Source: a virus
IMG/VR virus record: IMGVR_UViG_3300030098_002945
Span: 1-22,665 of that record
Strand: one strand, 5' to 3'
Length of the DNA: 22,665 nucleotides
The notes below the pieces were generated by a model. The model ran no database searches, was not told where the DNA came from, and saw only the letters and a program-made list of their open reading frames with translations. The position numbers were made by a program, and so were the translations under genes. Position 1 is the first letter of the stretch. Each line of letters begins with the position of its first letter. Below, piece by piece: positions 1 to 5,485 of the stretch.

Positions 1-873
1 GGTGGACATGAGTGGTTTCAATCATGGGCAGGTAACACAGATACCATGACAATAAGCCACACCACTGGCAAGATTTACAAAGGTATTAATCAAATGTTAT
101 TGAGTATGTCAATGTACTTCAATAATTATTCAAGCAGAGAGTTTATCACATTTAATCAAGCTAAAAATTTAGGTGGCAAAGTTAAAAAAGGTAGTGTTTC
201 AGACATTGTAGTCAATTGGAGAGTAGCTTATTTTGTAACAGATAGCAAAGGCAAAAGAATATATCTAAAGGGCAGTAGATTGGAAGATTTAGTAATTCCA
301 AAGGGTTACACCATGAAAGATGTTGACAAGTCAATGAGTGCTAGTTATTTTAGAGTATTCAATCTTGATTGTATTGAAGGCATAGAGGACAAACATAACA
401 TTGATAAAGTAGTCAAGGGTAGCATATTTGAACCAATAAAAGATGCTGATTTAGTTTATACTAACATGAGAAAGAGACCAGAATTAGAGCATAGAGACAA
501 CATTGGTTGCTATTACAGACCAAGTCAACATCTAATCAATATGAGTAGTCCAAATACATTCATTTCATCTGATGACTACTACAAAGTATTCTTCCACGAA
601 TTAGTACATTCAACTGGTCATAAAGACTTACTAAACAGAAAGACTTTGAATGCTACAAACTCCAATAAGACTAAATATAGTCAAGAAGAATTAGTAGCTG
701 AATTAGGTGCAATGTTTCTAACTAATATATTAGGACTTGAGCCAAAAGATAATGACAAGAATAGTCAAGCATATATCAATGGTTGGATTAAGCATCTAAA
801 AGACCACCCAAGAGAGATTGTTTATGCGAGTAGTCAAGCACAAAAAGCAGTAGAGTACATACTCAACAGATAA
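1..873 (+). CDS. ArdC-family antirestriction protein (5' partial)
   Basis: The frame is open to the left edge, so the true start lies outside; the ATG at 46 is internal because family-like residues (W-F-Q-S-W-A-G-N-T) precede it. The first part matches the ArdC N-terminal ssDNA-binding domain pattern: a TGKIYKGIN segment, then FNQAKNLGGKVKKGS. The C-terminal part is a zincin-like metallopeptidase domain with HELVHSTGH at 595-621 (HExxH plus a third His) and a downstream AELGAMF Glu around 700. ArdC proteins are known to protect incoming DNA against host restriction, and they occur on plasmids and phages. It heads a run of tiny unknown genes, which suits an early counter-defence region. Both the DNA-binding and peptidase-like halves look intact in the visible portion. 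The family call is strong; the role in this phage is inferred. Confidence 0.88.
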   Translation, partial: GGHEWFQSWAGNTDTMTISHTTGKIYKGINQMLLSMSMYFNNYSSREFITFNQAKNLGGKVKKGSVSDIVVNWRVAYFVTDSKGKRIYLKGSRLEDLVIPKGYTMKDVDKSMSASYFRVFNLDCIEGIEDKHNIDKVVKGSIFEPIKDADLVYTNMRKRPELEHRDNIGCYYRPSQHLINMSSPNTFISSDDYYKVFFHELVHSTGHKDLLNRKTLNATNSNKTKYSQEELVAELGAMFLTNILGLEPKDNDKNSQAYINGWIKHLKDHPREIVYASSQAQKAVEYILNR

Positions 874-888
874 TTAATAATAGGTTAA

Positions 889-911
889 GGGGGACACCTT
901 AAAGTTCCCCC
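889..911 (+). promoter_or_regulatory. G-run/C-run stem-loop between genes
   Basis: GGGGGA (889-894) pairs with TCCCCC (906-911) around an 11-base loop. An alternative stem, TTAAGG (885-890) with CCTTAA (897-902), uses the same G residues, so the two are mutually exclusive. The downstream sequence is A-rich (CAAAATTTAAAAC), not a T-tract, so it is not a classical intrinsic terminator. The next start codon is 21 bases on. It is one of a series of similar elements. Confidence 0.6.
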
Positions 912-932
912 AAAATTTAAAACTAAATAACT

Positions 933-1217
933 ATGACAATAAGACAATCTAAACTATGGGCTAGAGTATGCGATATAACAGGCGAAGGAATGAACGAGGG
1001 TTATGTGTTGGAAGATGGTACTTGTATTATAAAATATGAAAAAGATTTAATAAAAGAATTGAGAGATATGGGAGACGAAGAATATAATAATGCAAGTGAT
1101 GAATTTATATTGAAAGAGGCATACGAGAATGAAGTTTATTATTGGACTGAATGGGAGTGTCCAAGCGATATAACATACATGGAAGATGGACAAGGAAATA
1201 TAACAGCAATAGATTAA
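933..1217 (+). CDS. Small acidic protein of unknown function
   Basis: A 94-residue protein that I do not recognise. It is rich in Glu and Asp with several Trp and Tyr (for example VYYWTEWECPSD near the C-terminus) and has no signal peptide or membrane segment. The start ATG is preceded by AAATAACT, the A-rich context used across this window. It lies between the first G/C stem-loop and the next small gene, 4 bases upstream of that gene's start, so the two are probably co-transcribed. An acidic, surface-charged small phage protein next to ArdC could be a DNA mimic or host-interaction factor, but nothing in the sequence proves this. Confidence 0.75.
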   Translation: MTIRQSKLWARVCDITGEGMNEGYVLEDGTCIIKYEKDLIKELRDMGDEEYNNASDEFILKEAYENEVYYWTEWECPSDITYMEDGQGNITAID

Positions 1218-1221
1218 AGTT

Positions 1222-1530
1222 ATGAACAACAACAAAAAAATAAAAACCATGAATTTATTAGATAATGCACACGAACAAATAACAAGAGATATGCTTGAGC
1301 ATATGGAAGAAAGACAAGAAATAAAATTGAATAAAAGATTCACACTTTATAAGTATAGTTTGGATTATTGTTTAGGGTATGAATCAGATGAAGAAATACC
1401 TGAATACTTTGTACTAATAGACAACAAACATGATGATGAAGAAACATTTTGCGTACAATATGGAAAAGATGATGAAATTGTACTAACAGATGTTTGGGGA
1501 TATGATGATGATGAAGACTTTAACACTTGA
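1222..1530 (+). CDS. Small acidic protein of unknown function
   Basis: 102 residues, unrecognised. The C-terminal two thirds are strongly acidic, with repeated DE/DD runs (ESDEEIPE, DDEETF, GYDDDEDF). The N-terminus is basic and Asn/Lys-rich. The start has the AAAGTTATG context and follows the preceding stop by 4 bases. No transmembrane segment or zinc site is visible. The charge pattern would fit a DNA-mimic type protein, but that is inference from composition only. Confidence 0.72.
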   Translation: MNNNKKIKTMNLLDNAHEQITRDMLEHMEERQEIKLNKRFTLYKYSLDYCLGYESDEEIPEYFVLIDNKHDDEETFCVQYGKDDEIVLTDVWGYDDDEDFNT

Positions 1531-1550
1531 TTAATGATTAGTTATACACA

Positions 1551-1573
1551 TGGGGAGATGAATGTTCTCCCCA
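1551..1573 (+). promoter_or_regulatory. Perfect 8-bp G/C stem-loop
   Basis: TGGGGAGA (1551-1558) and TCTCCCCA (1566-1573) are exact inverted repeats with a 7-base loop (TGAATGT). The stem starts 20 bases after the preceding stop codon and is followed by AAAAAAATTACTATG, an A-tract and then a start-like ATG. With no T-run it is more like an RNA processing, stability or translation element than a plus-strand terminator. Read on the minus strand it would be followed by no gene. Confidence 0.6.
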
Positions 1574-1611
1574 AAAAAATTACTATGATAATATTACTAT
1601 GACAAGCATGA

Positions 1612-1721
1612 ATGAAAAAAACATACGTGAAAAGATCTAAACAAAAAAACTATAACTACTAAAATTATACAACTATGAATTACTTAAAAATTATACAAAT
1701 GGAAAAAACATACGTGAAAGA
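1612..1721 (+). repeat. Imperfect duplication of a gene start region
   Basis: The segment at 1612-1636 (ATG, A-run, ACATACGTGAAAAGAT) recurs at 1699-1722 with one substitution and one-base differences in A-runs, giving MKKTYVKR and MEKTYVKD. A 12-mer, AAAATTATACAA, is also repeated at 1661-1672 and 1687-1698. The left copy opens a 16-codon frame that stops at 1662. This looks like a local duplication that left a vestigial gene start ahead of the intact gene. Confidence 0.55.
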
Positions 1722-1965
1722 TATGTCTTTCGCTTACTTAATGGAACTATGGTTTGCAGTTCATCAAGGAGAAACAGATAAATATAATTCTATTTATAAA
1801 AACCTTGATAAATATAGTGTTCCTTTTTCAATTCAAAATAAAGTATCTTCTAATGCAAGTGAAAGCAGAAGCAAGAAATCTATTGACACTTTAGAGGTAA
1901 AAGATAGAATAAAAACAATTGTTAATAACTTTGTTAATATCTTTGGAATAATAAATGTAAAATAA
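1675..1965 (+). CDS. Hypothetical protein with operator-like repeats in its 3' end
   Basis: 96 residues, unrecognised. The first half is helical and aromatic (YLMELWFAVHQGE), followed by a Ser/Lys-rich linker and a C-terminal hydrophobic helix-like stretch. The start at 1675 has the usual AACTATG context; 1699 is an alternative, because the segment beginning there is the one duplicated upstream at 1612. The last codons carry two tandem boxes (GTTAATAAC, GTTAATATC), and the stop codon is immediately followed by the -33 element of a promoter. The 3' end therefore doubles as regulatory DNA. Confidence 0.68.
   Translation: MNYLKIIQMEKTYVKDMSFAYLMELWFAVHQGETDKYNSIYKNLDKYSVPFSIQNKVSSNASESRSKKSIDTLEVKDRIKTIVNNFVNIFGIINVK
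1921..1941 (+). promoter_or_regulatory. Tandem GTTAATAAC-type operator pair 1
   Basis: GTTAATAAC at 1921-1929 and GTTAATATC at 1933-1941, repeat period 12 bp. GTTAATAAC is palindromic except for the central base. The pair sits 47 bp before the -7 element of the promoter at 1966-1996 and inside the upstream gene's 3' end. Matching pairs occur at 3311-3331 (plus strand) and 13412-13437 (minus strand). Confidence 0.6.
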
Positions 1966-1996
1966 TTTGACATTAACAAGAAAAGCAGTATATTTG
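1966..1996 (+). promoter_or_regulatory. Bacteroidota-type promoter TTTG-N19-TATATTTG
   Basis: TTTG at 1966-1969, a 19-bp spacer and TATATTTG at 1989-1996: an exact fit to the known Bacteroidota sigma-A consensus (TTTG-N19-21-TAnnTTTG). Transcription would begin near 2003 and read through a leader of about 190 bases into the gene at 2191. This is the best promoter match in the window. Confidence 0.8.
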
Positions 1997-1999
1997 TAT

Positions 2000-2190
2000 A
2001 AAGAGTATTAACCTTCTGGGTATGATAATAAATACAGAAGTAAAACAACAAGAATTATCTGAAAGAAAAACAAAATAAAATAAAGAAACATTAATGTTAG
2101 TGTCCACTTGTGAAACAAAGAAGGTAGGGATAAAAAGACAACAATATGCTAACCAAGTCCTTACAAAGACACTTTAAAAACTAAATAATT
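2000..2190 (+). promoter_or_regulatory. Untranslated leader with possible leader peptide and RNA fold
   Basis: About 190 bases between the promoter and the next clear gene. It holds a possible 18-residue frame at 2022-2078 (MIINTEVKQQELSERKTK) of doubtful reality. It also holds a segment from 2094 to 2173 beginning ATGTTAGTG. There, AGTGTC (2099-2104) can pair with GACACT (2168-2173), and GTTAG (2096-2100) is complementary to CTAAC (2149-2153). The same 9-mer ATGTTAGTG starts the stem at 3402. Confidence 0.45.
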
Positions 2191-2385
2191 ATGAAAAATA
2201 GACAAGAACAAATAGATGAATTTGTAGAATCAGTAAACATATCTCAAGTATTAGACAGTGCTTGTAGTGGGGCAATAGATGAGATCTTTAGACAATTAGA
2301 AAGAGAGGGTTGTCCTAAAGAAATCTTACAAGAAGTCAAAGATGAGGTATTTGTAAATAGAATAATAATAGATAATGAATGGTAG
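2191..2385 (+). CDS. Small acidic hypothetical protein
   Basis: 64 residues, unrecognised, predicted largely helical and acidic (EQIDEFVESVNISQVLD, then RQLEREGCPKEILQEVKDEVF). No membrane or zinc motif is visible. The start has the AATAATTATG context. It is the first clear gene after the promoter at 1966-1996 and its long leader. Confidence 0.7.
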   Translation: MKNRQEQIDEFVESVNISQVLDSACSGAIDEIFRQLEREGCPKEILQEVKDEVFVNRIIIDNEW

Positions 2386-2555
2386 AGTGTATAAATGAGA
2401 TATAACTATCCCTAATACAAATCTACTATTCAGAGAGAGTATTGAGAGAGATATTTAAAAAGTCTCTTTTTGAATAATCTCCTAAATAAAAACGCTGGGC
2501 AAGGTACAAGTAATTTTTGACAATGTCAAGTAGTGTTAATAAAAAAAATAAAATT
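2386..2555 (+). promoter_or_regulatory. Intergenic segment with inverted repeats, possible weak terminator
   Basis: 170 bases without a convincing gene. AGAGA (2447-2451) pairs with TCTCT (2463-2467) and is followed by TTTT; flanking ATTCA (2428-2432) pairs with TGAAT (2471-2475). The duplicated GAGAGAG stretch (2433-2451) offers alternative partners for TCTCT. This is the only hairpin in the early region followed by T residues, so a weak terminator or attenuator is possible. The rest is unremarkable. Confidence 0.35.
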
Positions 2556-2843
2556 ATGAGCAAAATATATATAGATAATTCAAAATTTATGGAGTACATA
2601 GATGAATTAGCAACACAAATAACAGAGATAAATTTTGGTGCAGAAACATACAGAGAACTTAAAAGTGATTTAGATAACGATATTAGAATGATTTTTACAG
2701 ATGAGGCACAAGATTATTATAATGAGATGTATGATGAATTTGAAACACTAACTAATAATCTGTTAGGCGTGTATAGCAATACTGAATTAGATAATTTAGA
2801 GGATATTGCAAAGAGTTATAGAGAATTAAAATTAAAGAAATAA
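2556..2843 (+). CDS. Small acidic hypothetical protein
   Basis: 95 residues from the ATG at 2556, chosen over the upstream ATG at 2517 because it carries the AAAATTATG context seen at neighbouring starts. The protein is acidic and probably all-helical (MEYIDELATQITEINF; a DEAQDYYNEMYDEFE stretch rich in Asp, Glu and Tyr). I recognise no family. The stop is 4 bases before the next small gene, suggesting one transcript. Confidence 0.7.
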   Translation: MSKIYIDNSKFMEYIDELATQITEINFGAETYRELKSDLDNDIRMIFTDEAQDYYNEMYDEFETLTNNLLGVYSNTELDNLEDIAKSYRELKLKK

Positions 2844-2847
2844 AGTT

Positions 2848-2988
2848 ATGGATAAGAAAGAAATTATAGAATGGTTAGATGAAACTGCATTTTATGTAGA
2901 GCAAGTAGTAGGATCTGATAGTTTAGAGGATCATCATCATAAAATGTTTAAAGCAATAGATAAAGCAATAGAATTATTAAATAAATAA
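2848..2988 (+). CDS. 46-residue acidic peptide
   Basis: ATG at 2848 with AAAGTTATG context, stop at 2986-2988. The product begins MDKKEIIEWLDETAFYVEQ, has a His-His-His run and ends in a Lys/Ala amphipathic helix (MFKAIDKAIELLNK). The spacing to both neighbours (4 bases each side), the same start context and similar composition argue that it is real despite its size. Function unknown. Confidence 0.62.
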   Translation: MDKKEIIEWLDETAFYVEQVVGSDSLEDHHHKMFKAIDKAIELLNK

Positions 2989-2992
2989 AATT

Positions 2993-3124
2993 ATGAATCA
3001 AGAAACACAAGCAGAACTATTTAAAGTGCTTTACAATTTAGAAGTTAAGTACGAGTTTGATGAAACTGAAATAGGTAGATCGTTAGGTAAATTAATTAAT
3101 AAATTACAAAAAGAATTACTATGA
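2993..3124 (+). CDS. 43-residue hypothetical peptide
   Basis: ATG at 2993 with AAAATTATG context. The product starts MNQETQAELFKVLYNLEVKY and ends in a Leu/Lys helix. Its stop overlaps the next start in an ATGA arrangement at 3121-3124, typical of translational coupling, which supports a genuine gene. No recognised family. Confidence 0.62.
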   Translation: MNQETQAELFKVLYNLEVKYEFDETEIGRSLGKLINKLQKELL

Positions 3125-3315
3125 AAAAAAGAAACGACTTAGATTATGCAAACTCTCAGCCAAACGAGAATGAATTAACAATAAAAAGTTCAACAAACAC
3201 AGTGTTGGGTAAACAATTAGCATGGTTTAATAACTTTGTTGATTATATCTATGAATTAGATAGCAATCTATATAATGAAGCGTGTGAATATGCAGATGAA
3301 CTTGAAGATTGTTAA
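3121..3315 (+). CDS. Small acidic hypothetical protein
   Basis: 64 residues; starts in the ATGA overlap with the preceding peptide. A polar N-terminal third (KKRNDLDYANSQPNENE) is followed by an aromatic and acidic second half (YIYELDSNLYNEACEYADE). It ends in DC just as the first GTTAATAAC box begins, so the stop codon lies within the operator-like repeat. Function unknown. Confidence 0.65.
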   Translation: MKKRNDLDYANSQPNENELTIKSSTNTVLGKQLAWFNNFVDYIYELDSNLYNEACEYADELEDC

Positions 3316-3331
3316 TAACATTGTTAATAAC
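3311..3331 (+). promoter_or_regulatory. Tandem GTTAATAAC operator pair 2
   Basis: Two exact copies of ATTGTTAATAAC run head to tail at 3308-3331, giving GTTAATAAC boxes at 3311-3319 and 3323-3331 with a 12-bp period. The pair ends 37 bp before the -7 element of the following promoter. The first box contains the stop codon of the upstream gene. Confidence 0.65.
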
Positions 3332-3345
3332 TATTGTCAAAATAG

Positions 3346-3376
3346 TTTGCAATTAACGAAAAAATAATTACCTTTA
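3346..3376 (+). promoter_or_regulatory. Bacteroidota-type promoter TTTG-N19-TACCTTTA
   Basis: TTTG at 3346-3349, a 19-bp spacer and TACCTTTA at 3369-3376: one mismatch (final A for G) to the Bacteroidota consensus. Transcription would begin near 3383, some 20 bases before a strong stem-loop. The placement below an operator-like pair mirrors the promoter at 1966. Confidence 0.65.
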
Positions 3377-3400
3377 CAATGAATTAAATTTTTCATATTT

Positions 3401-3466
3401 GATGTTAGTGGAGTGTTTGCGATAAAGCAATTTTATAATCTAACTCATTGGCACTCCACTATCATC
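3401..3466 (+). ncRNA. Strong leader stem-loop, possible regulatory RNA
   Basis: GATGTTAGTGGAGTG (3401-3415) and CACTCCACTATCATC (3452-3466) pair over 15 positions with one mismatch. The 36-base apical region contains a small hairpin, TTGC (3417-3420) with GCAA (3427-3430). No T-tract follows (ATCTTTTAACAAGG is the closest). It lies between a promoter and the gene at 3513 and shares ATGTTAGTG plus a downstream CTAAC with the leader at 2094. It could be a cis-regulatory leader or a free small RNA. Confidence 0.5.
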
Positions 3467-3512
3467 TTTTAACAAGGAAACTGAAACATTAACTAAACAA
3501 AGTCTGAAACTG

Positions 3513-3671
3513 ATGGATAAAGATTTAGAAAAATTAAGAAAAGAGTGGGGTATTGAAAAAATAATATCACCATTTATAACCAAAAAAGAATTAGATCTAT
3601 TTTGGAAGAAAAGACAAGAGATAGAAGAATTAGAATTAAAATTAAAAAAATTAAAGAATGGAAAAGAATAA
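3513..3671 (+). CDS. 52-residue charged helical protein
   Basis: ATG at 3513, stop at 3669-3671. The product begins MDKDLEKLRKEWGIEKI and its C-terminal half is a Glu/Leu/Lys heptad-like helix (KRQEIEELELKLKKLKN), probably a short coiled coil. It overlaps the next gene by 14 bases. It is the first gene after the 3346 promoter and the structured leader. Function unknown. Confidence 0.6.
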   Translation: MDKDLEKLRKEWGIEKIISPFITKKELDLFWKKRQEIEELELKLKKLKNGKE

Positions 3672-3885
3672 CGCATATCAAGATATAGTAAGTAGAATAG
3701 ATTTCTACATGAAAAACCCACATCTAAACCCTTTGGATAAAATTTCTCCAATAGATAGAGAAAGAGTAATAAATGAGATACAAAAGATAAACGACAAGGG
3801 TAGAAACAATATAAGAGAGTTAGCAAATCTAACTGATAATGAATTGTCAGAAAGATTAGAGGAATTAATTAAATACACAAAATAA
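3658..3885 (+). CDS. Small hypothetical protein
   Basis: 75 residues. It overlaps the end of the preceding gene, suggesting translational coupling. The sequence is polar and helical (YQDIVSRIDFYMKNPHLNP, then RVINEIQKIN, then LTDNELSERLEELIKY). No membrane, zinc or catalytic motif is apparent. Unrecognised; probably soluble. Confidence 0.65.
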   Translation: MEKNNAYQDIVSRIDFYMKNPHLNPLDKISPIDRERVINEIQKINDKGRNNIRELANLTDNELSERLEELIKYTK

Positions 3886-3893
3886 ATAAAATT

Positions 3894-4034
3894 ATGATGA
3901 AGTGGTATTATTTAAACATGACTGAACCATACCAAGATCTTGCAGACAAATCAGAATGTGCGTTCTGTGGAGAAGTATTAACTGAGTATAAATTTTGTTC
4001 TGATGATTGTGCGAAAGCATATTGGAACGATTAA
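3894..4034 (+). CDS. 46-residue Cys4 zinc-binding protein
   Basis: ATG at 3894 with AAAATTATG context, stop at 4032-4034. The second half reads CAFCGEVLTEYKFCSDDCAK, a C-x2-C ... C-x4-C set that would bind one zinc in a zinc-ribbon or treble-clef knuckle. The pattern FCSDDC followed by an aromatic pair resembles small zinc-ribbon proteins found in phages and archaea, but I cannot assign a family. The spacing and start context match its neighbours. A nucleic-acid or host-protein binding role is possible but unproven. Confidence 0.7.
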   Translation: MMKWYYLNMTEPYQDLADKSECAFCGEVLTEYKFCSDDCAKAYWND

Positions 4035-4040
4035 TAACCA

Positions 4041-4110
4041 ATATAAAGGGGGTGGAAAAGAGTTGACACTTTTCTTAAATGTGCTGTCTGCGAAACAGCC
4101 CCCCTTATAT
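4041..4110 (+). ncRNA. Three-way-junction-like RNA element
   Basis: An outer stem, ATATAAAGGGGG (4041-4052) with CCCCCCTTATAT (4099-4110), pairs at 11 of 12 positions. Inside are two hairpins: GAAAAG (4055-4060) with CTTTTC (4069-4074), and GCTGT (4083-4087) with ACAGC (4095-4099), sharing one base with the outer stem. The next gene starts at 4128 after an A/T-rich spacer with no T-tract. Candidate regulatory or processing RNA structure. Confidence 0.55.
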
Positions 4111-4127
4111 TTTAATAAATAAACATT

Positions 4128-4304
4128 ATGGAAAAATGGCAAAGTAATAATTTAGAATCATTAATTGAGTTAGTGGATAAAACCATAAACTTAATTGAGG
4201 AAAAAAATTTAGAAAGTGATTTTGATAAAGAAATTGTAATGTTGGAAAGATTGGCAACAAGACTAGTCCAGCTAAATGAAAATGAAAATTATAGTAGACA
4301 TTAA
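4128..4304 (+). CDS. 58-residue helical acidic protein
   Basis: ATG at 4128 (AACATTATG context), stop at 4302-4304. It is almost entirely predicted helix with regular Leu/Ile spacing (LESLIELVDKTINLIEEKN, then IVMLERLATRLVQLNENEN), so it probably forms a helical hairpin or short coiled coil. It follows the structured RNA segment directly. No family recognised. Confidence 0.65.
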   Translation: MEKWQSNNLESLIELVDKTINLIEEKNLESDFDKEIVMLERLATRLVQLNENENYSRH

Positions 4305-4323
4305 AATAAAAAAGAATAAAATT

Positions 4324-4578
4324 ATGAAACAACTACCAGAAGATATTATAGCGATTAATGATAAGATCGCAGATGCAAAAGAATTGTTAAGGGAGAATGG
4401 ATATTACATATACTCTATGTACCATATTGAAGATGTACAATCTTATTATGAGTGTACTGATTCAGAAGCAATGGATGTGTTAGATCAAGCATTAGATAAT
4501 GATGGAACTGCAAATCAAGTATGGGAAAGCATAAGATACTTTGCTGAAGACATGGGACTTAAAGAAAAAGAGGATTAG
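4324..4578 (+). CDS. Acidic hypothetical protein
   Basis: 84 residues from the ATG at 4324 (AAAATTATG context); the in-frame ATG at 4276 would add a Lys/Ile-rich tail and overlap the previous gene, so it is less likely. The protein has a helical start (EDIIAINDKIADAKELLREN), an aromatic middle (YYIYSMYHIED) and an acidic second half with repeated helices. In form it resembles small phage accessory proteins, but I recognise no family. The next gene begins 2 bases after its stop. Confidence 0.7.
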   Translation: MKQLPEDIIAINDKIADAKELLRENGYYIYSMYHIEDVQSYYECTDSEAMDVLDQALDNDGTANQVWESIRYFAEDMGLKEKED

Positions 4579-4580
4579 TT

Positions 4581-4817
4581 ATGAAAAAAATATCAATTAC
4601 TATGTGTTGGATCTTAACTATAATTATACTAATAATGGTTAATGGCACAATAAAAACATTTAACGAAACAATTAAAAACGTAGAGGATAAAACTCAAGAT
4701 ATGATGATAACATCTCTAAATATAGAGATAGTGGAACTAAAGACAGAGATGATGGATATTGGTTGGAAATTAGACTCTATGGTATTAAAATATGATTTTA
4801 ACTATAAAATGGATTAA
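4581..4817 (+). CDS. Small membrane protein with cytoplasmic-type coiled coil
   Basis: 78 residues. The N-terminal hydrophobic segment (about residues 8-23, MCWILTIIILIMVNG) is a membrane anchor or uncleaved signal. The remainder is a charged helix (IKTFNETIKNVEDKTQD and onward) suited to a coiled coil. It is followed 2 bases later by another single-span peptide, so the pair may act together at the inner membrane, for example as a spanin-like, superinfection-exclusion or holin-associated unit; no function is shown by the sequence. Confidence 0.68.
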   Translation: MKKISITMCWILTIIILIMVNGTIKTFNETIKNVEDKTQDMMITSLNIEIVELKTEMMDIGWKLDSMVLKYDFNYKMD

Positions 4818-4819
4818 TT

Positions 4820-4954
4820 ATGAAACAATACTGGCAAGACTACTGGTTGGCGAACATAGGATGTGTTCCTGATGGATTAGATTTAATAATAGTTATGGGA
4901 ATAATAATCATAACATCAACAATAACAATTAAAGTAAATAATAAAATAAAATGA
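4820..4954 (+). CDS. 44-residue single-pass membrane peptide
   Basis: ATG at 4820, stop at 4952-4954 overlapping the next start (ATGA). A Trp/Tyr-rich N-terminus (MKQYWQDYWLANIGC) leads to one hydrophobic span (LDLIIVMGIIIITSTITI) and a basic tail. Together with the preceding membrane peptide it forms a two-gene set just ahead of the replication block. Function unknown. Confidence 0.6.
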   Translation: MKQYWQDYWLANIGCVPDGLDLIIVMGIIIITSTITIKVNNKIK

Positions 4955-5430
4955 AAATAATGGAAATACTAGAAAAGAATATAATAAATATAGTATCTGA
5001 AGTTTGTAATGTTCCTGAAGATAAAATAATAAGAAACAGAACTGCGACAAGACACGCAAACGTAGTTATAGCAAGGCAGGTGTTGGTTAATTTACTATAT
5101 AGAAATTTTAACTACACTAACCACAACTTGAGAGATATATTAGGATATAAAAACCACGCATCTATTGTTCATGCAAGAGGTATGCATGACATAGACTATA
5201 AAACAAACATCATGTATAGAAATTTCTATAATAAATCAATGGATCATCTAGGACTATATGTTAATAGTGAAGACATTGAAGCATCTAGAAATATGGATAT
5301 GAAAAAAAAGATAGAAGAACAAGAAAAAACCATAGGAAGATATAAAGATCTATGGATGAATGAAAAATTAGAGAAAGAAAGAATACATGGATTGTTGATA
5401 AATTTTAAGAAAAAATACATGCTAAAGTAA
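4951..5430 (+). CDS. DnaA domain IV-like DNA-binding protein with coiled coil
   Basis: 159 residues. Residues about 15-80 resemble the C-terminal DNA-binding domain of DnaA: IARQVLVNLL (40-49) corresponds to the family's ARQ helix, and GYKNHASIVHARG (65-77) to the DnaA-box-recognising signature GGRDHSTVLHA. No AAA+ ATPase domain is present; instead residues about 113-150 form a Lys/Glu-rich coiled coil. A DnaA-type HTH without ATPase at the head of a replication module could mark a phage origin, compete with host DnaA, or recruit the helicase loader. The fold call is good, the role inferred. Confidence 0.75.
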   Translation: MKIMEILEKNIINIVSEVCNVPEDKIIRNRTATRHANVVIARQVLVNLLYRNFNYTNHNLRDILGYKNHASIVHARGMHDIDYKTNIMYRNFYNKSMDHLGLYVNSEDIEASRNMDMKKKIEEQEKTIGRYKDLWMNEKLEKERIHGLLINFKKKYMLK

Positions 5431-5452
5431 GCATATTGTAAAGAAAGTTTAA

Positions 5453-5460
5453 TATATTTG
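5453..5460 (+). promoter_or_regulatory. Possible promoter -7 element TATATTTG
   Basis: TATATTTG lies 26 bases before the next start codon in the only short gap (55 bases) of the replication block. No TTTG is found 19 bases upstream; the nearest TTG is at 5436-5438, with only 14 bases between. No GTTAATAAC box is present. A weak or differently regulated promoter is possible. Confidence 0.35.
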
Positions 5461-5485
5461 TAAAAACAATTTAATTTAATTAATT

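Noticed and set aside
889-911. Rho-independent terminator
   Set aside because: The stem is good, but it is followed by A-rich rather than T-rich sequence. The same holds for the hairpins at 1551, 4041 and 7294.
2022-2078. 18-residue leader peptide
   Set aside because: The ATG context (CTGGGTATG) differs from all accepted starts and the composition is unremarkable. It is mentioned only as a possibility in the leader entry.
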